The translations under genes were made by a program, and so were the position numbers. A stretch of 36,695 nt of DNA from an uncultured Pelagibacteraceae bacterium (GTDB lineage Bacteria > Pseudomonadota > Alphaproteobacteria > Pelagibacterales > Pelagibacteraceae): positions 1-36,695 of the forward strand of contig CACMDE010000009.1 of assembly GCA_902612345.1 (NCBI GenBank), given 5' to 3'. The notes beneath the pieces were generated by a model. That model worked only from the letters and a program-made list of their open reading frames with translations, was not told where the DNA came from and did not search any database. Below are positions 16,568 through 25,700 of this stretch, in pieces (position 1 is the first letter of the stretch; the number at the start of each line of letters is the position of its first letter).

Positions 16568-17281
16568 CTACCTTTTTTTTGTTAAACCTGCAAATACACT
16601 CGATAATATGCGAGTTTCTTTTTCAGAAAGGTTTAACTTATAAAATATACTTCTTAAATTTTCTAACATAATAGGTTTCTTTTCTTTTGGGTGGAAAAAG
16701 TGCCTTTCCTCAAGATTTTTTATACATAAAGACAACATATTATTAATATTTTTCTTTGTGGCTTTTTTAATTTTCTTTGACTTTATAAATTTTCTTTTAT
16801 TAGTAGAGATTAGTCCGTTTAATATTTGAGCAATTATAATAAGACTGTGTGATAAATTCAAAGATCTAAAATTTTCATTACTAGGTATTTGTAAGGTATA
16901 ATCTGCATAACTTACTTCATTATTAGACAAACCTGAGGCTTCTGATCCAAACAAGAAACCAATTTTTTTTGAAAAATCAAACTTTTTAAGATCAGAAAGA
17001 GTTATATGATTAATATTTTTATTTCTAAATCGTGCTGATGTTGCGACTAAAATATCAATTTCATTTAAGGACTCCTCTAAATTATTAAAAACTTTTGCTT
17101 TTTTGATAATATCTTTAGCTCCAACTGAAGTTGCTAGTATCTTATCGTTTGGAAAAATTGGTTTAGGTGAGATTATTAATAATTTATTAAAGCTAAAATT
17201 TTTAATTGCCCTTGCGCATGCCCCGATATTTTCTGATAATTGAGGTTTATGCAAAATAAAAGATATATTATTTAAAGTCAT
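16568..17281 (-). CDS. trmJ: tRNA (Cm32/Um32) 2'-O-methyltransferase, TrmJ family
   Basis: A 237-residue SPOUT (SpoU/TrmH-like) methyltransferase. Motif 1 is in FILHKPQLSENIGACARAIKNF at the start (quoted key parts: ENIGACARA), motif 2 in FLFGSEASGLSNNEV near residue 110, and motif 3 in IPSNENFRSLNLSHSLII near 133, which build the trefoil-knot SAM site. The LSENIG...ARA and RSLNLS forms are those of TrmJ, which methylates the ribose of nucleotide 32 in certain tRNAs. A C-terminal helical extension follows. Its ATG overlaps the cimA stop by one base. Confidence 0.88.
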   Translation of the reverse strand: MTLNNISFILHKPQLSENIGACARAIKNFSFNKLLIISPKPIFPNDKILATSVGAKDIIKKAKVFNNLEESLNEIDILVATSARFRNKNINHITLSDLKKFDFSKKIGFLFGSEASGLSNNEVSYADYTLQIPSNENFRSLNLSHSLIIIAQILNGLISTNKRKFIKSKKIKKATKKNINNMLSLCIKNLEERHFFHPKEKKPIMLENLRSIFYKLNLSEKETRILSSVFAGLTKKR

Positions 17282-18879
17282 TAGGTACTAGCAGGAGCAT
17301 TATCTTTAAATAATTTATAATCCAAACTATCAATTAAGGCTTTGAACGATGCATCAATTATGTTGGGCGAAACACCTATTGTAAACCAATTTTTTCCTTT
17401 TGAATCTGTGCTTTCAATGGATACTCTTGTAGTAGCTTCAGTACCTGTATTTAGAATTCTTACTTTATAGTCAACTAACTTTAAATCTTGAAGGTACTCA
17501 GAATATTTTGCTAGTTTATCGATATTATTTCTTATGGCATTGTCTAAAGCATGCACTGGACCATTACCTTCTCCTTCACAAATAACTGAGTTATTGTCGA
17601 CTACTAAAGTTGCTTTTGCAAATGATATGATTTTATTAGATTTCTTTTTAACTGTTACTTCATAATCATTAATAGAAATATATCTCGGAATTGTTCCAAT
17701 TATTCTTCTAGCCAATAATTCAAAAGATGCATCAGCGCCATCATAGCTATAACCAATAAATTCCCTGCCTTTTACCTCATCTAATAATTTTTTAATCTTA
17801 GGATCATTTTCTTTAAAATCTATTCCTATGGCGTTTAATCTAGAGATTATATTGGATTTACCTGATTGGTCAGAAACAACAATATTTCTTGAGTTCCCAA
17901 CTAATGATGGTTCTATATGCTCATACGTTTTCGGATCTTTTTGAACTGCCGATACATGAAGACCACCTTTGTGAGAAAATGCTGAAGCACCAACATATGG
18001 AAGATGTTGATTGGGTTTTCTATTCAATATTTCATCTAATAATCTTGAACATTGAGTAATATTATTAATATTTTCCTCTTTGATGTTTGTTACAAATTTT
18101 TCGTTAAAAACTTTTTTTAAATATAAACTTGGAATAATAGACATTAAATTTGCATTACCACATCTTTCTCCCAATCCATTAATTGTACCTTGAATTTGTC
18201 TTGCGCCCGCAAGTATAGCAGCAAGTGAGTTTGAAACTGCGTTTTCTGTATCATTATGGGCATGAATTCCTAAATTTTTTCCAGGTATAACTTTGGTCAC
18301 TTCTGAAACAATTTCAAAAACCTCATTCGGTAATGTCCCTCCATTTGTATCACAAAGCACAATCCATCTAGCTCCATTCTTGTAAGCGGCGATAATACAA
18401 GAAAGTGCATATTCTTTGTTATTCTTATATCCGTCAAAAAAATGCTCTGCATCAAACATAAATTCTTTTTTTTTATTAACAAAATGCTTTGTACTTTCAG
18501 ATATGTTTTCTAGATTTTCTTCTTTAGAAATACCTAATGCTACATCAACGTGGAAGTCCCAAGATTTACCCACTAAACAAATTGCAGGTGAATTTGTATT
18601 CAATATTGATGAAAGACCAGGATCGTTTTCAGCACTTCTACCAGATTTTTTTGTCATACCAAAGGCTGTTAAGGTTGAATTTTTAAGTTTTTTTATTTTT
18701 TGAAAAAATTCTGTATCAGTTGGATTTGCCCCAGGCCACCCTCCTTCGATATAGTCTACTCCGAGAACATCTAAAGCATTAGCAATTTTAATTTTATCAT
18801 CTATCGAAAAATCTACACCTTGAGTTTGCGCACCATCTCTTAAAGTTGTGTCAAAAATGAATATTTTCTCTTTGCTCAT
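17281..18879 (-). CDS. cimA: (R)-citramalate synthase
   Basis: Condenses pyruvate and acetyl-CoA to citramalate, opening a threonine-independent route to 2-oxobutyrate and isoleucine. The 532-residue protein has the HMGL-like TIM barrel with DTTLRDGAQTQGVDFS near residue 10, the GIHAHNDTENAVSNS metal site near 208, and GTINGLGERCGNANL after it. A C-terminal LeuA-type dimer/allosteric domain starts near 400. The DGAQTQG form and overall length match the CimA (TIGR00977) group rather than LeuA or homocitrate synthase. It overlaps cysS by four bases (ATGA) and trmJ by one. Confidence 0.88.
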   Translation of the reverse strand: MSKEKIFIFDTTLRDGAQTQGVDFSIDDKIKIANALDVLGVDYIEGGWPGANPTDTEFFQKIKKLKNSTLTAFGMTKKSGRSAENDPGLSSILNTNSPAICLVGKSWDFHVDVALGISKEENLENISESTKHFVNKKKEFMFDAEHFFDGYKNNKEYALSCIIAAYKNGARWIVLCDTNGGTLPNEVFEIVSEVTKVIPGKNLGIHAHNDTENAVSNSLAAILAGARQIQGTINGLGERCGNANLMSIIPSLYLKKVFNEKFVTNIKEENINNITQCSRLLDEILNRKPNQHLPYVGASAFSHKGGLHVSAVQKDPKTYEHIEPSLVGNSRNIVVSDQSGKSNIISRLNAIGIDFKENDPKIKKLLDEVKGREFIGYSYDGADASFELLARRIIGTIPRYISINDYEVTVKKKSNKIISFAKATLVVDNNSVICEGEGNGPVHALDNAIRNNIDKLAKYSEYLQDLKLVDYKVRILNTGTEATTRVSIESTDSKGKNWFTIGVSPNIIDASFKALIDSLDYKLFKDNAPAST

Positions 18880-20237
18880 TTATATTTCCATGAGGTTGTA
18901 TCATCTTTGTCTTCAATTAAAATACCATTTTCAAATAGTTCATTTCTGATTTTATCTGCTAACTCAAATTTTTTATTTTTTCTTGCTATATTTCTCTCAT
19001 TAATTCTATCTAGTATTTCTTTTTCTGAAATCTTAACATTAGCTTTCTTGTAAGAATTCCATTTATGATTATCTTCTAGCAATAAACCGATTAAATTACA
19101 TGCTTGGTTAAATAATTGTTTATCTGAACTATCTCCATTAATTGCTTTATTATAAAGTTCATGTAATTTAGCTATATATCCAGGTGTATTAAGATCGTCA
19201 AATAAGGGTTCTAAAATGTCGTCAGATATTAAATTTATTTTATCAACTTTTGTGTAAGCCGAGTACCATTTGTCTAAAGTGTTTTGACAATCATTAATTA
19301 ATTGATCATTCCAGTCTAAAGATTGTCTGTAGTGAGCATTTATTAATGCCAGTCTTAAAACTTGACCACTCATTTTATTTTTAAAGCTACTAATTTTTAA
19401 TATATTACCTTGTGATTTAGCCATTTTTTCATTAGACATTGTTATAAATCCGTTATGTAACCAATATTTTGCAAAAGATTTAGTTTCGTTAGCGCATCTA
19501 GATTGGGCAATTTCATTTTCATGATGAGGAAATATTAAATCTCTTCCTCCTCCATGAATATCAAACTCATTGTCTAAAAATTTTTTCGACATCACTGAAC
19601 ATTCCAAATGCCAACCAGGCCTTCCATTGCCCCATGGTGAAGGCCAAAATGGTTCATCATCAAGCGAAGGTTTCCATAGCACAAAGTCTGCTGGGTTTTT
19701 TTTATTATCTGAAACTTCAACTCTTGATCCAGCAACTAAATCATCTAATTGTTTATTTGACAATTTTCCATAATCTTTAAACTGCTTAACTTCAAAATAT
19801 ATATGATTTTTTTTCTCATAGGCAAAACCTTTTGAAATTAAATCCGATATCATCTTAATCATTAAATCGATATTCTCAGTTGCTTTTGGTTCTTTTGTCG
19901 GTTTTTCACAAAATAAATATTCACAATCTTGATGAAAATTATTCGTTATTTTTTTAGTTAATTCTGAAATTGATATTTTTTTTTCTTTGGATGAAGTGAT
20001 TATTTTATCATCTACATCTGTGATGTTTCTAACATATGTAACTGAGCTATCCTTAAATTTTAATTTAAGAATCTTAAATAAGATATCAAAAATAACTAAA
20101 GGTCTTGCATTACCAATATGTGGATCGTCATATACAGTTGGTCCACACACGTACATACCTATTTTTTTTGTATTAATTGGAGTAAATTTTTCTTTTTTGT
20201 TTCCAAATGAATTAGTTAAAAATATATCTTTACTCAT
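18876..20237 (-). CDS. cysS: Cysteine--tRNA ligase
   Basis: Class I aminoacyl-tRNA synthetase charging tRNA-Cys. The 453-residue protein has the HIGH motif as HIGN in PTVYDDPHIGNARP near residue 40 and the KMSKS loop as KMAKSQGN near 270. The zinc ligands are visible: Cys in YVCGPTVY, Cys in HLECSVMS, His and Glu in FPHHENEIAQ. The WHLECSVMSKKFL and DIHGGGRDLIFPHH blocks are nearly universal in CysRS. It ends inside the start of cimA (four-base overlap). Confidence 0.97.
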   Translation of the reverse strand: MSKDIFLTNSFGNKKEKFTPINTKKIGMYVCGPTVYDDPHIGNARPLVIFDILFKILKLKFKDSSVTYVRNITDVDDKIITSSKEKKISISELTKKITNNFHQDCEYLFCEKPTKEPKATENIDLMIKMISDLISKGFAYEKKNHIYFEVKQFKDYGKLSNKQLDDLVAGSRVEVSDNKKNPADFVLWKPSLDDEPFWPSPWGNGRPGWHLECSVMSKKFLDNEFDIHGGGRDLIFPHHENEIAQSRCANETKSFAKYWLHNGFITMSNEKMAKSQGNILKISSFKNKMSGQVLRLALINAHYRQSLDWNDQLINDCQNTLDKWYSAYTKVDKINLISDDILEPLFDDLNTPGYIAKLHELYNKAINGDSSDKQLFNQACNLIGLLLEDNHKWNSYKKANVKISEKEILDRINERNIARKNKKFELADKIRNELFENGILIEDKDDTTSWKYK

Positions 20238-20280
20238 GTTTCTAGGAATATACTGAATTAAGTGATTTGTGAATCCTAGA

Positions 20281-21018
20281 TTATCTAGGAATTATACAAA
20301 CTGGAATTGGCTCCATTTTATGAAGATTTGTAAGCCTTATTTTTTCGTATTTTTCTCTATTTGGTGATTTTGGATCATTCATAGCCATCTCTATATCTTT
20401 GTAGCTCATACCAAGTTGACCCTCATCGGTTCTACCGTCATCCCAAAGTCCATCGGTTGGAGGGGCATCAATTATTTCTTTTAAAATATTTAGCTCTTTT
20501 CCCATTTCCCAAATCTCTGTTTTATTACAATCTGCTATCGGTGAAATATCTACCCCACCATCACCATATTTAGTATAAAAGCCAACTCCAAAATCTTCTA
20601 CTTTATTACCTGTGCCAACTACTATTCCATTATTTGCTGCTGCTACTTGATAAAGTGTTGTCATTCTCAATCTAGCTCTTGAATTAGCAAAACCATGTTC
20701 ATTTTTAAAATTTGATAAATTATCTTCAAAAGATTTAAATAGATCGTCAAGTTCGATAACATGGCCTTCAACATTTTTAAAATTTGATGTTAGCCAGTCT
20801 TTATGTTTAATACTTAAATCATGTTGGGATTTATGTTGTTTTATAGGCATACATAAAACTATTGTTTTAAGACCAGTCATAGCACTTAATGTACTTGAGA
20901 CAGATGAGTCTATCCCTCCCGAAACACCTATAACTAAAGATTTAGCTTTTATAGGCATTTTTTTAACATAATTATCAATCCAATTAGAAATAAATTTTAT
21001 TTTTTCTTTAGTATCCAT
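20281..21018 (-). CDS. nadE: NAD+ synthase, ammonia-dependent type
   Basis: Last step of NAD synthesis: amidates nicotinate adenine dinucleotide with ATP. The 245-residue protein has the P-loop-like SGGIDSS motif in VIGVSGGIDSSVSS near residue 30, RARLRMTTLYQVAA near 115, VGTGNKVEDFGVGFYTKYGDGG near 134 (key part GTGNKVED) and DISPIADCNKTE. It lacks the N-terminal CN-hydrolase glutaminase domain of the long form (about 550+ residues), so it should use free ammonia. It lies between the class-II DAHP synthase and cysS genes in the same leftward run. Confidence 0.95.
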   Translation of the reverse strand: MDTKEKIKFISNWIDNYVKKMPIKAKSLVIGVSGGIDSSVSSTLSAMTGLKTIVLCMPIKQHKSQHDLSIKHKDWLTSNFKNVEGHVIELDDLFKSFEDNLSNFKNEHGFANSRARLRMTTLYQVAAANNGIVVGTGNKVEDFGVGFYTKYGDGGVDISPIADCNKTEIWEMGKELNILKEIIDAPPTDGLWDDGRTDEGQLGMSYKDIEMAMNDPKSPNREKYEKIRLTNLHKMEPIPVCIIPR

Positions 21019-21041
21019 AATTTTATAATAATGATTCTTTT

Positions 21042-22421
21042 TTAAGATACAGCTTGTATTTTTGTCCTGCTGTAAATTGTATTCTTTTTAATCTCATCAG
21101 AGATCAAAAAAGCTAGCTCCAAAGCTTGATTTGCATTAAGTCTTGGATCACAATGAGTGTGATATCTGCTTGATAAGTCCTGGTCGGATATTTTTTGTGC
21201 CCCACCAGTACATTCTGTCACATTCTGTCCAGTCATTTCTATATGAAGACCCCCTGCAAATGTTCCTTCAGACTGATGTACTGAAAATACATTTTTAACT
21301 TCTTTTAAAACATTGTTAAATGGCCTCGTCTTAAATCCAGTGGTTGATTTTATAGTATTACCATGCATTGGATCACATGACCAAACAACATGTAAGCCTT
21401 CTTTTTTAATTTTTCTTATTAATTTAGGTAAAAATTTCTCTACTTTATCATGTCCATATCTGGAAATAAGAGTAATTTTACCTTTGTCATTTTTTGGATT
21501 TATTGCATTAGATATTTTAACAATTTCATCTGGGTCTGAAGTTGGTCCACATTTAATTCCAATTGGATTTTCAATTCCCCTACAAAATTCTACATGTCCG
21601 CCATCAATTTGTCTTGTTCTATCTCCAATCCAAACAAAATGTGCAGATGTATCATGATATTCTCCAGTTGTTGAGTCTACTCTTGTCATACTTTCTTCAA
21701 ATGGAAGCAGTAAAGCTTCATGAGAAGTCCAAAAGTTAACTGTTTTTAATCTTCTATTAAATTCTGATGTTATTCCACAAGCATCCATAAATGCTAAAGC
21801 ATCTGCTATCTTATCTTCTAATTCTTTAAATTTTGCAGCTTGAGGACTATTTTTTATATAACCTAAGTTCCACAAGTGAACTTTTTTAAGATCGGCAAAT
21901 CCACCATGACAAAAAGCTCTAATTAAATTTAAAGTTGATGCGGCTTGTGAATAAGCTTTAAATAATCTTTTTGGATCAGGTTTTCTTGATTTCTCACTAA
22001 ATTCTATTCCATTAATATTGTCTCCTAAATAACTTGGTAATTCTATACTTCCTTGTTTTTCGGTGGGAGCACTTCTTGGCTTAGAGAACTGACCCGCAAC
22101 TCTTCCAAGTTTTACTACTGGAAGGGATGCTGAATAAGTCAGCACAAGTGACATTTGCAACATTAATTTAAAATAATCTCTAATATTGTCTGGATTAAAT
22201 TCTGCAAAACTTTCTGCACAATCCCCACCTTGTAATAAGAATGCTTTACCATCAACAACATCTGCAAGTTGCTGTTTAAGGTGTCTAGTTTCACCTGCAA
22301 AAACCAGAGGAGGAAAACTTTTTAATCTATTTAAAACAGAGTTTAGTTCCTTCTCATCCTCATAAGTTGGGATGTGTTTTACAGGATAATTTCTCCAGCT
22401 ATTTAATTTCCATTTTTTCAT
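21042..22421 (-). CDS. aroG: 3-deoxy-7-phosphoheptulonate (DAHP) synthase, class II
   Basis: First step of the shikimate pathway: phosphoenolpyruvate plus erythrose-4-phosphate to DAHP. The protein is of the plant/actinobacterial class II type, shown by WKLNSWRNYPVKHIPTY at the start, PLVFAGETRHLKQQLADV near residue 38, FLLQGGDCAESFAEF near 60, GRVAGQFSKPRSAPTE near 105, and WSCDPMHGNTI near 345. The metal-binding Cys in GGDCAES and the His in DPMHGNT are in place. I use the ATG at 22421 (459 residues); an in-frame TTG two codons upstream is a weaker choice. The symbol follows class II usage and is only a convention. Confidence 0.93.
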   Translation of the reverse strand: MKKWKLNSWRNYPVKHIPTYEDEKELNSVLNRLKSFPPLVFAGETRHLKQQLADVVDGKAFLLQGGDCAESFAEFNPDNIRDYFKLMLQMSLVLTYSASLPVVKLGRVAGQFSKPRSAPTEKQGSIELPSYLGDNINGIEFSEKSRKPDPKRLFKAYSQAASTLNLIRAFCHGGFADLKKVHLWNLGYIKNSPQAAKFKELEDKIADALAFMDACGITSEFNRRLKTVNFWTSHEALLLPFEESMTRVDSTTGEYHDTSAHFVWIGDRTRQIDGGHVEFCRGIENPIGIKCGPTSDPDEIVKISNAINPKNDKGKITLISRYGHDKVEKFLPKLIRKIKKEGLHVVWSCDPMHGNTIKSTTGFKTRPFNNVLKEVKNVFSVHQSEGTFAGGLHIEMTGQNVTECTGGAQKISDQDLSSRYHTHCDPRLNANQALELAFLISDEIKKNTIYSRTKIQAVS

Positions 22422-22456
22422 ATTCAACTTGAAATTGTTTTAACAGAGTTTTTCAA

Positions 22457-24277
22457 TTATTCAACAGTGACAGATTTTGCTAAATTTCTTGGTTTATCTA
22501 TATCATAACCTTTATTTAAAGCAGAATGATATGCCAGTTTTTGTAAAGGAATAGTTATTAAAAAAGGTAATAGATCATCATTTGTGTTTTCTACCTCTAT
22601 TGATTGCCAGATATTTTCATGAACTACTTCATCTTTGCTCTTGTTAGTAATTAATAGAACTTTTGCGCCACGTGCGATTACCTCTTGCATATTTGAAATA
22701 GTTTTTTTGAAATATTCGTCCCTTGGTGCTAAAACTACTACGGGCATTCCATCTTCAATTAATGCAAGTGGTCCATGTTTCATTTCTCCAGCAGGGTATC
22801 CTTCAGCATGAACATAAGCTAATTCCTTTAATTTAAGAGCCCCCTCTAAAGCTATAGGGTAAGAAAAACCTCTTCCTAGAAACATAGATCCTTTTGCATC
22901 TACAAAACTTTTACAAACTAATTGAATTTGATCTTCAGTAAATAGTGTTTTTTTAACGTTTTTTGATAAATCTAATAAAGATTTTACTTTTGAGCTAACA
23001 ATTTTTTTATCAATATCTTTTCTGTCATAAGCTAATTTGAGACAAAGTATATAGAGAACCAACATTTGACCTAAAAAAGCTTTTGTTGAAGCTACACCTA
23101 TTTCAGGTCCACAATGAATTGGTAATACAAAATTTGAGTCTCTAGCAATTGAACTTTCTACTACATTAACTATAGAGCATGTTTTAACATTGTTTTTGTT
23201 ACATAGGTCTAGCGCAGCATATGTATCAGCTGTTTCACCTGATTGAGATACAAATATATATAAACAATCTTTTTTAAATCTATTTTTTCTATATCTAAAT
23301 TCAGAAGCTATATCTACATTTACATCCAGACTTGTCATCTGCTCAAACCAATATTTTGCCATTAGACAAGAATGATAAGCTGTACCACATCCAATTAACA
23401 ATATTGATGATATATCATTATTTTTCCACGGAAAATTATAAATATTTATAGAATTACTTATTTTATTAATATATTCATTAATACAATTTTTAATTGTTAT
23501 TGGCTGCTCTTCAATCTCTTTAGCCATAAAATGTTTGTATTCACCTTTTTCATACTCTTGCTCTTTTTCTGAAAGCTCTAATATTTTTTTGTTAACTTTA
23601 TTTCCATCTTCATCGAAAAAATCCACTCCATCTTTTTTTAAAATGCAAAATTCACTATCATCTAGATATGTAACTTTATTAGTCATTGATTTTAAAGCAT
23701 AGGAGTCGGAACCAAGATAATTTTCATTTGGACCATATCCAACTGCAAGTGGTGACCCCCTTCTTGCACCAACTATCAAATCAGGCTCATCCTGAAAAAC
23801 TATTCCTAATGCAAAACTTCCATGAACTCTTTTAAGCATTTTAATTATAGAATTTTTAAGATTATTTTTTTTAAGATAGTCAGTTATTAAATGAACAATT
23901 ACCTCTGTATCTGTTTGTGATTTAAAAATATAACCTTTTTTTATTAATAGTTTTTTAAGAATTGTTGAATTCTCTATAATGCCATTATGAACTACTGAAA
24001 CTTTATCCGATGAGTGGGGGTGCGCGTTAACTGTACTTGGCACGCCATGTGTTGCCCATCTAACATGTCCTATACCAATATTTCCATCAATTTTTTGTTT
24101 TGATAAATTATTTTCAAGAGCATCTACTCTACCTTCGCATTTAACTTCTTTTATGATTCCACTTTCTAAAGTTGCAATACCTGCTGAATCGTATCCTCTG
24201 TACTCTAGTTTTCTTAATGAATTCAGTATTGATGCTGAAACATTTTTTGTACTTGCAATTCCTATAATTCCACACAT
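22457..24277 (-). CDS. glmS: Glutamine--fructose-6-phosphate aminotransferase (isomerizing)
   Basis: Makes glucosamine-6-phosphate for peptidoglycan and LPS. The 606-residue protein begins MCGIIGIAS, exposing Cys2 as the glutaminase nucleophile, with LEYRGYDSAGIA and HVRWATHG following. Two SIS sugar-isomerase domains come after residue 240, with IGCGTAYHSCLMAKYWFE, FVSQSGETADT near 350 and EGYPAGEMKHGPLALIE near 485. The C-terminus NLAKSVTVE is the family end. It starts on the base after the stop of the upstream GlmU-like gene, so both amino-sugar steps are on one transcript. Confidence 0.97.
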   Translation of the reverse strand: MCGIIGIASTKNVSASILNSLRKLEYRGYDSAGIATLESGIIKEVKCEGRVDALENNLSKQKIDGNIGIGHVRWATHGVPSTVNAHPHSSDKVSVVHNGIIENSTILKKLLIKKGYIFKSQTDTEVIVHLITDYLKKNNLKNSIIKMLKRVHGSFALGIVFQDEPDLIVGARRGSPLAVGYGPNENYLGSDSYALKSMTNKVTYLDDSEFCILKKDGVDFFDEDGNKVNKKILELSEKEQEYEKGEYKHFMAKEIEEQPITIKNCINEYINKISNSINIYNFPWKNNDISSILLIGCGTAYHSCLMAKYWFEQMTSLDVNVDIASEFRYRKNRFKKDCLYIFVSQSGETADTYAALDLCNKNNVKTCSIVNVVESSIARDSNFVLPIHCGPEIGVASTKAFLGQMLVLYILCLKLAYDRKDIDKKIVSSKVKSLLDLSKNVKKTLFTEDQIQLVCKSFVDAKGSMFLGRGFSYPIALEGALKLKELAYVHAEGYPAGEMKHGPLALIEDGMPVVVLAPRDEYFKKTISNMQEVIARGAKVLLITNKSKDEVVHENIWQSIEVENTNDDLLPFLITIPLQKLAYHSALNKGYDIDKPRNLAKSVTVE

Positions 24278-24889
24278 TTATTTTTTTGTTTTATAATTTT
24301 TAATTTCTACTTGTTTAGCTCTTGTTAGTGCTAAAGATTTTTTATTTACTTTTCTAGTAATAACAGATCCTGCCCCTACTACACTTTTTTCACCAATTGT
24401 AACTGGAGCTACTAATGAGGTATTTGATCCAATGAATACTTTGTCTTTAATAAAAGTCTTACTTTTTTTTATACCATCATAATTGCACGTAATAGTGCCC
24501 GCACCAATATTTACACTCTTTCCAATATCACTATCTCCTACGTAAGATAAATGGTTTACTTTTGAATTCTTTCCAATTTTGCTTTTTTTTACTTCAACAA
24601 AGTTACCAACTTTTGCACCAGCGCCTAGTATAGTGCCTGGTCTTAGTCTTGCGTAAGGGCCTATTGTAACATTATTTTCTATTTTGACGTCCTCTAAATG
24701 AGAAAAAGATTTAATAGTTATATTGTTTTTCAAAACTACATTTCCAACGAAAACGACATAAGGTTCTATAGAAACATTCTTACCAATTTTAGTTTTACTT
24801 GAAAAAAATATAGTATCAGGAGATAGCATTTTTACCCCTTGTTTTAAAAATTTATTTCTTAATTTTTTTTGAATTAATTCTTGCTTCAT
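24278..24889 (-). CDS. Stand-alone GlmU C-terminal domain: glucosamine-1-phosphate N-acetyltransferase
   Basis: A 203-residue left-handed beta-helix acyltransferase matching only the second half of GlmU. It begins in the linker helix ([16 protein letters not shown]) and keeps the acetyltransferase site: Arg in GPYARLRPG near residue 76, Lys in VEVKKSKIG, His and Tyr in NHLSYVGD near 115, [13 protein letters not shown] near 128, and [12 protein letters not shown]. The uridylyltransferase domain with its LAAGxGTRM motif is absent, and the 70 bp upstream is a divergent promoter region without an open frame. The helix is also about one coil shorter than in E. coli GlmU. It probably acetylates glucosamine-1-phosphate, with UDP transfer done by an enzyme elsewhere. 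Adjacent glmS supports the pathway. Confidence 0.85.
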   Translation of the reverse strand: MKQELIQKKLRNKFLKQGVKMLSPDTIFFSSKTKIGKNVSIEPYVVFVGNVVLKNNITIKSFSHLEDVKIENNVTIGPYARLRPGTILGAGAKVGNFVEVKKSKIGKNSKVNHLSYVGDSDIGKSVNIGAGTITCNYDGIKKSKTFIKDKVFIGSNTSLVAPVTIGEKSVVGAGSVITRKVNKKSLALTRAKQVEIKNYKTKK

Positions 24890-24959
24890 TTCAAATTATA
24901 TATATTTAAGTAAATAGTATAATTAAGTCACAAATTATTTCTTATTAATACTTTTAAAA

Positions 24960-25649
24960 ATGAGTCAAAAATTAACAATTATATTCGATCTAGATGGGAC
25001 ATTGGTAGAAACTGCTCCAGACTTAATTAGCGCACATAATCATGTAATGGCTAAGTATGGTTTTGAGTCAAAAAAATCAGAGGATATAAAAAAATTAGTT
25101 GGCAAAGGTGCAAATTCATTAATAACAAGATCTGTTTGGGGACAAGCTCAAGAAAATTTTAAAAAAATTGATGATGCAGCCCTCAAGGAAGAAATGGTAA
25201 AAGAATTTCTAGATTATTATACAATTAATATCTGTGTAGATAGTAAGATCGTAAATGGGGCAGAAAATTTCTTAAAGTGGTGTAAACATAATAATATAGC
25301 CTTAGGAGTGTGCACAAACAAACAAGATTATTTATCTGTGGATTTATTAAAAAAATTAAAAATAAATCATTACTTTGAATACATTGCTGGAAGTAATACA
25401 TTTGACTATTGTAAACCTGACCCTAGACATTTAACTAATGTGATTGAAATTATGCAAGGAGATATAAAAAAATCCATAATGATTGGTGATAGTGAAACAG
25501 ATGCAGAAACAGCAAAATCAGCTGAAGTACCATTTATTTTGTTAGAAAATGGATATACTGAAAAAAAAACATCAGAAATACATCATGATCATTTAATCAA
25601 AGATTTCGTAGGTATTGAGACAATTATAAGTAAATATCTTAATCATTAA
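24960..25649 (+). CDS. gph: HAD-family phosphatase, phosphoglycolate phosphatase-like
   Basis: A 229-residue HAD hydrolase. Motif I DLDGTLVET gives the nucleophile Asp10 and the acid Asp12, motif II is the Thr in GVCTNKQDY near residue 118, the lysine of motif III is in DYCKPDPRHL near 152, and motif IV is MIGDSETDAETAKSA near 175. A helical cap lies between motifs I and II. The FDLDGTLVETAPDL start and length fit Gph, which clears 2-phosphoglycolate, but HAD substrates are hard to assign. It diverges from the glmU-like gene and lies 51 bp before prpD on the same strand. Confidence 0.82.
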   Translation: MSQKLTIIFDLDGTLVETAPDLISAHNHVMAKYGFESKKSEDIKKLVGKGANSLITRSVWGQAQENFKKIDDAALKEEMVKEFLDYYTINICVDSKIVNGAENFLKWCKHNNIALGVCTNKQDYLSVDLLKKLKINHYFEYIAGSNTFDYCKPDPRHLTNVIEIMQGDIKKSIMIGDSETDAETAKSAEVPFILLENGYTEKKTSEIHHDHLIKDFVGIETIISKYLNH

Positions 25650-25700
25650 TATTGATTAAATTTTAACCTAGCTGTAAATAATTAATCGAGAGGATTTAAA

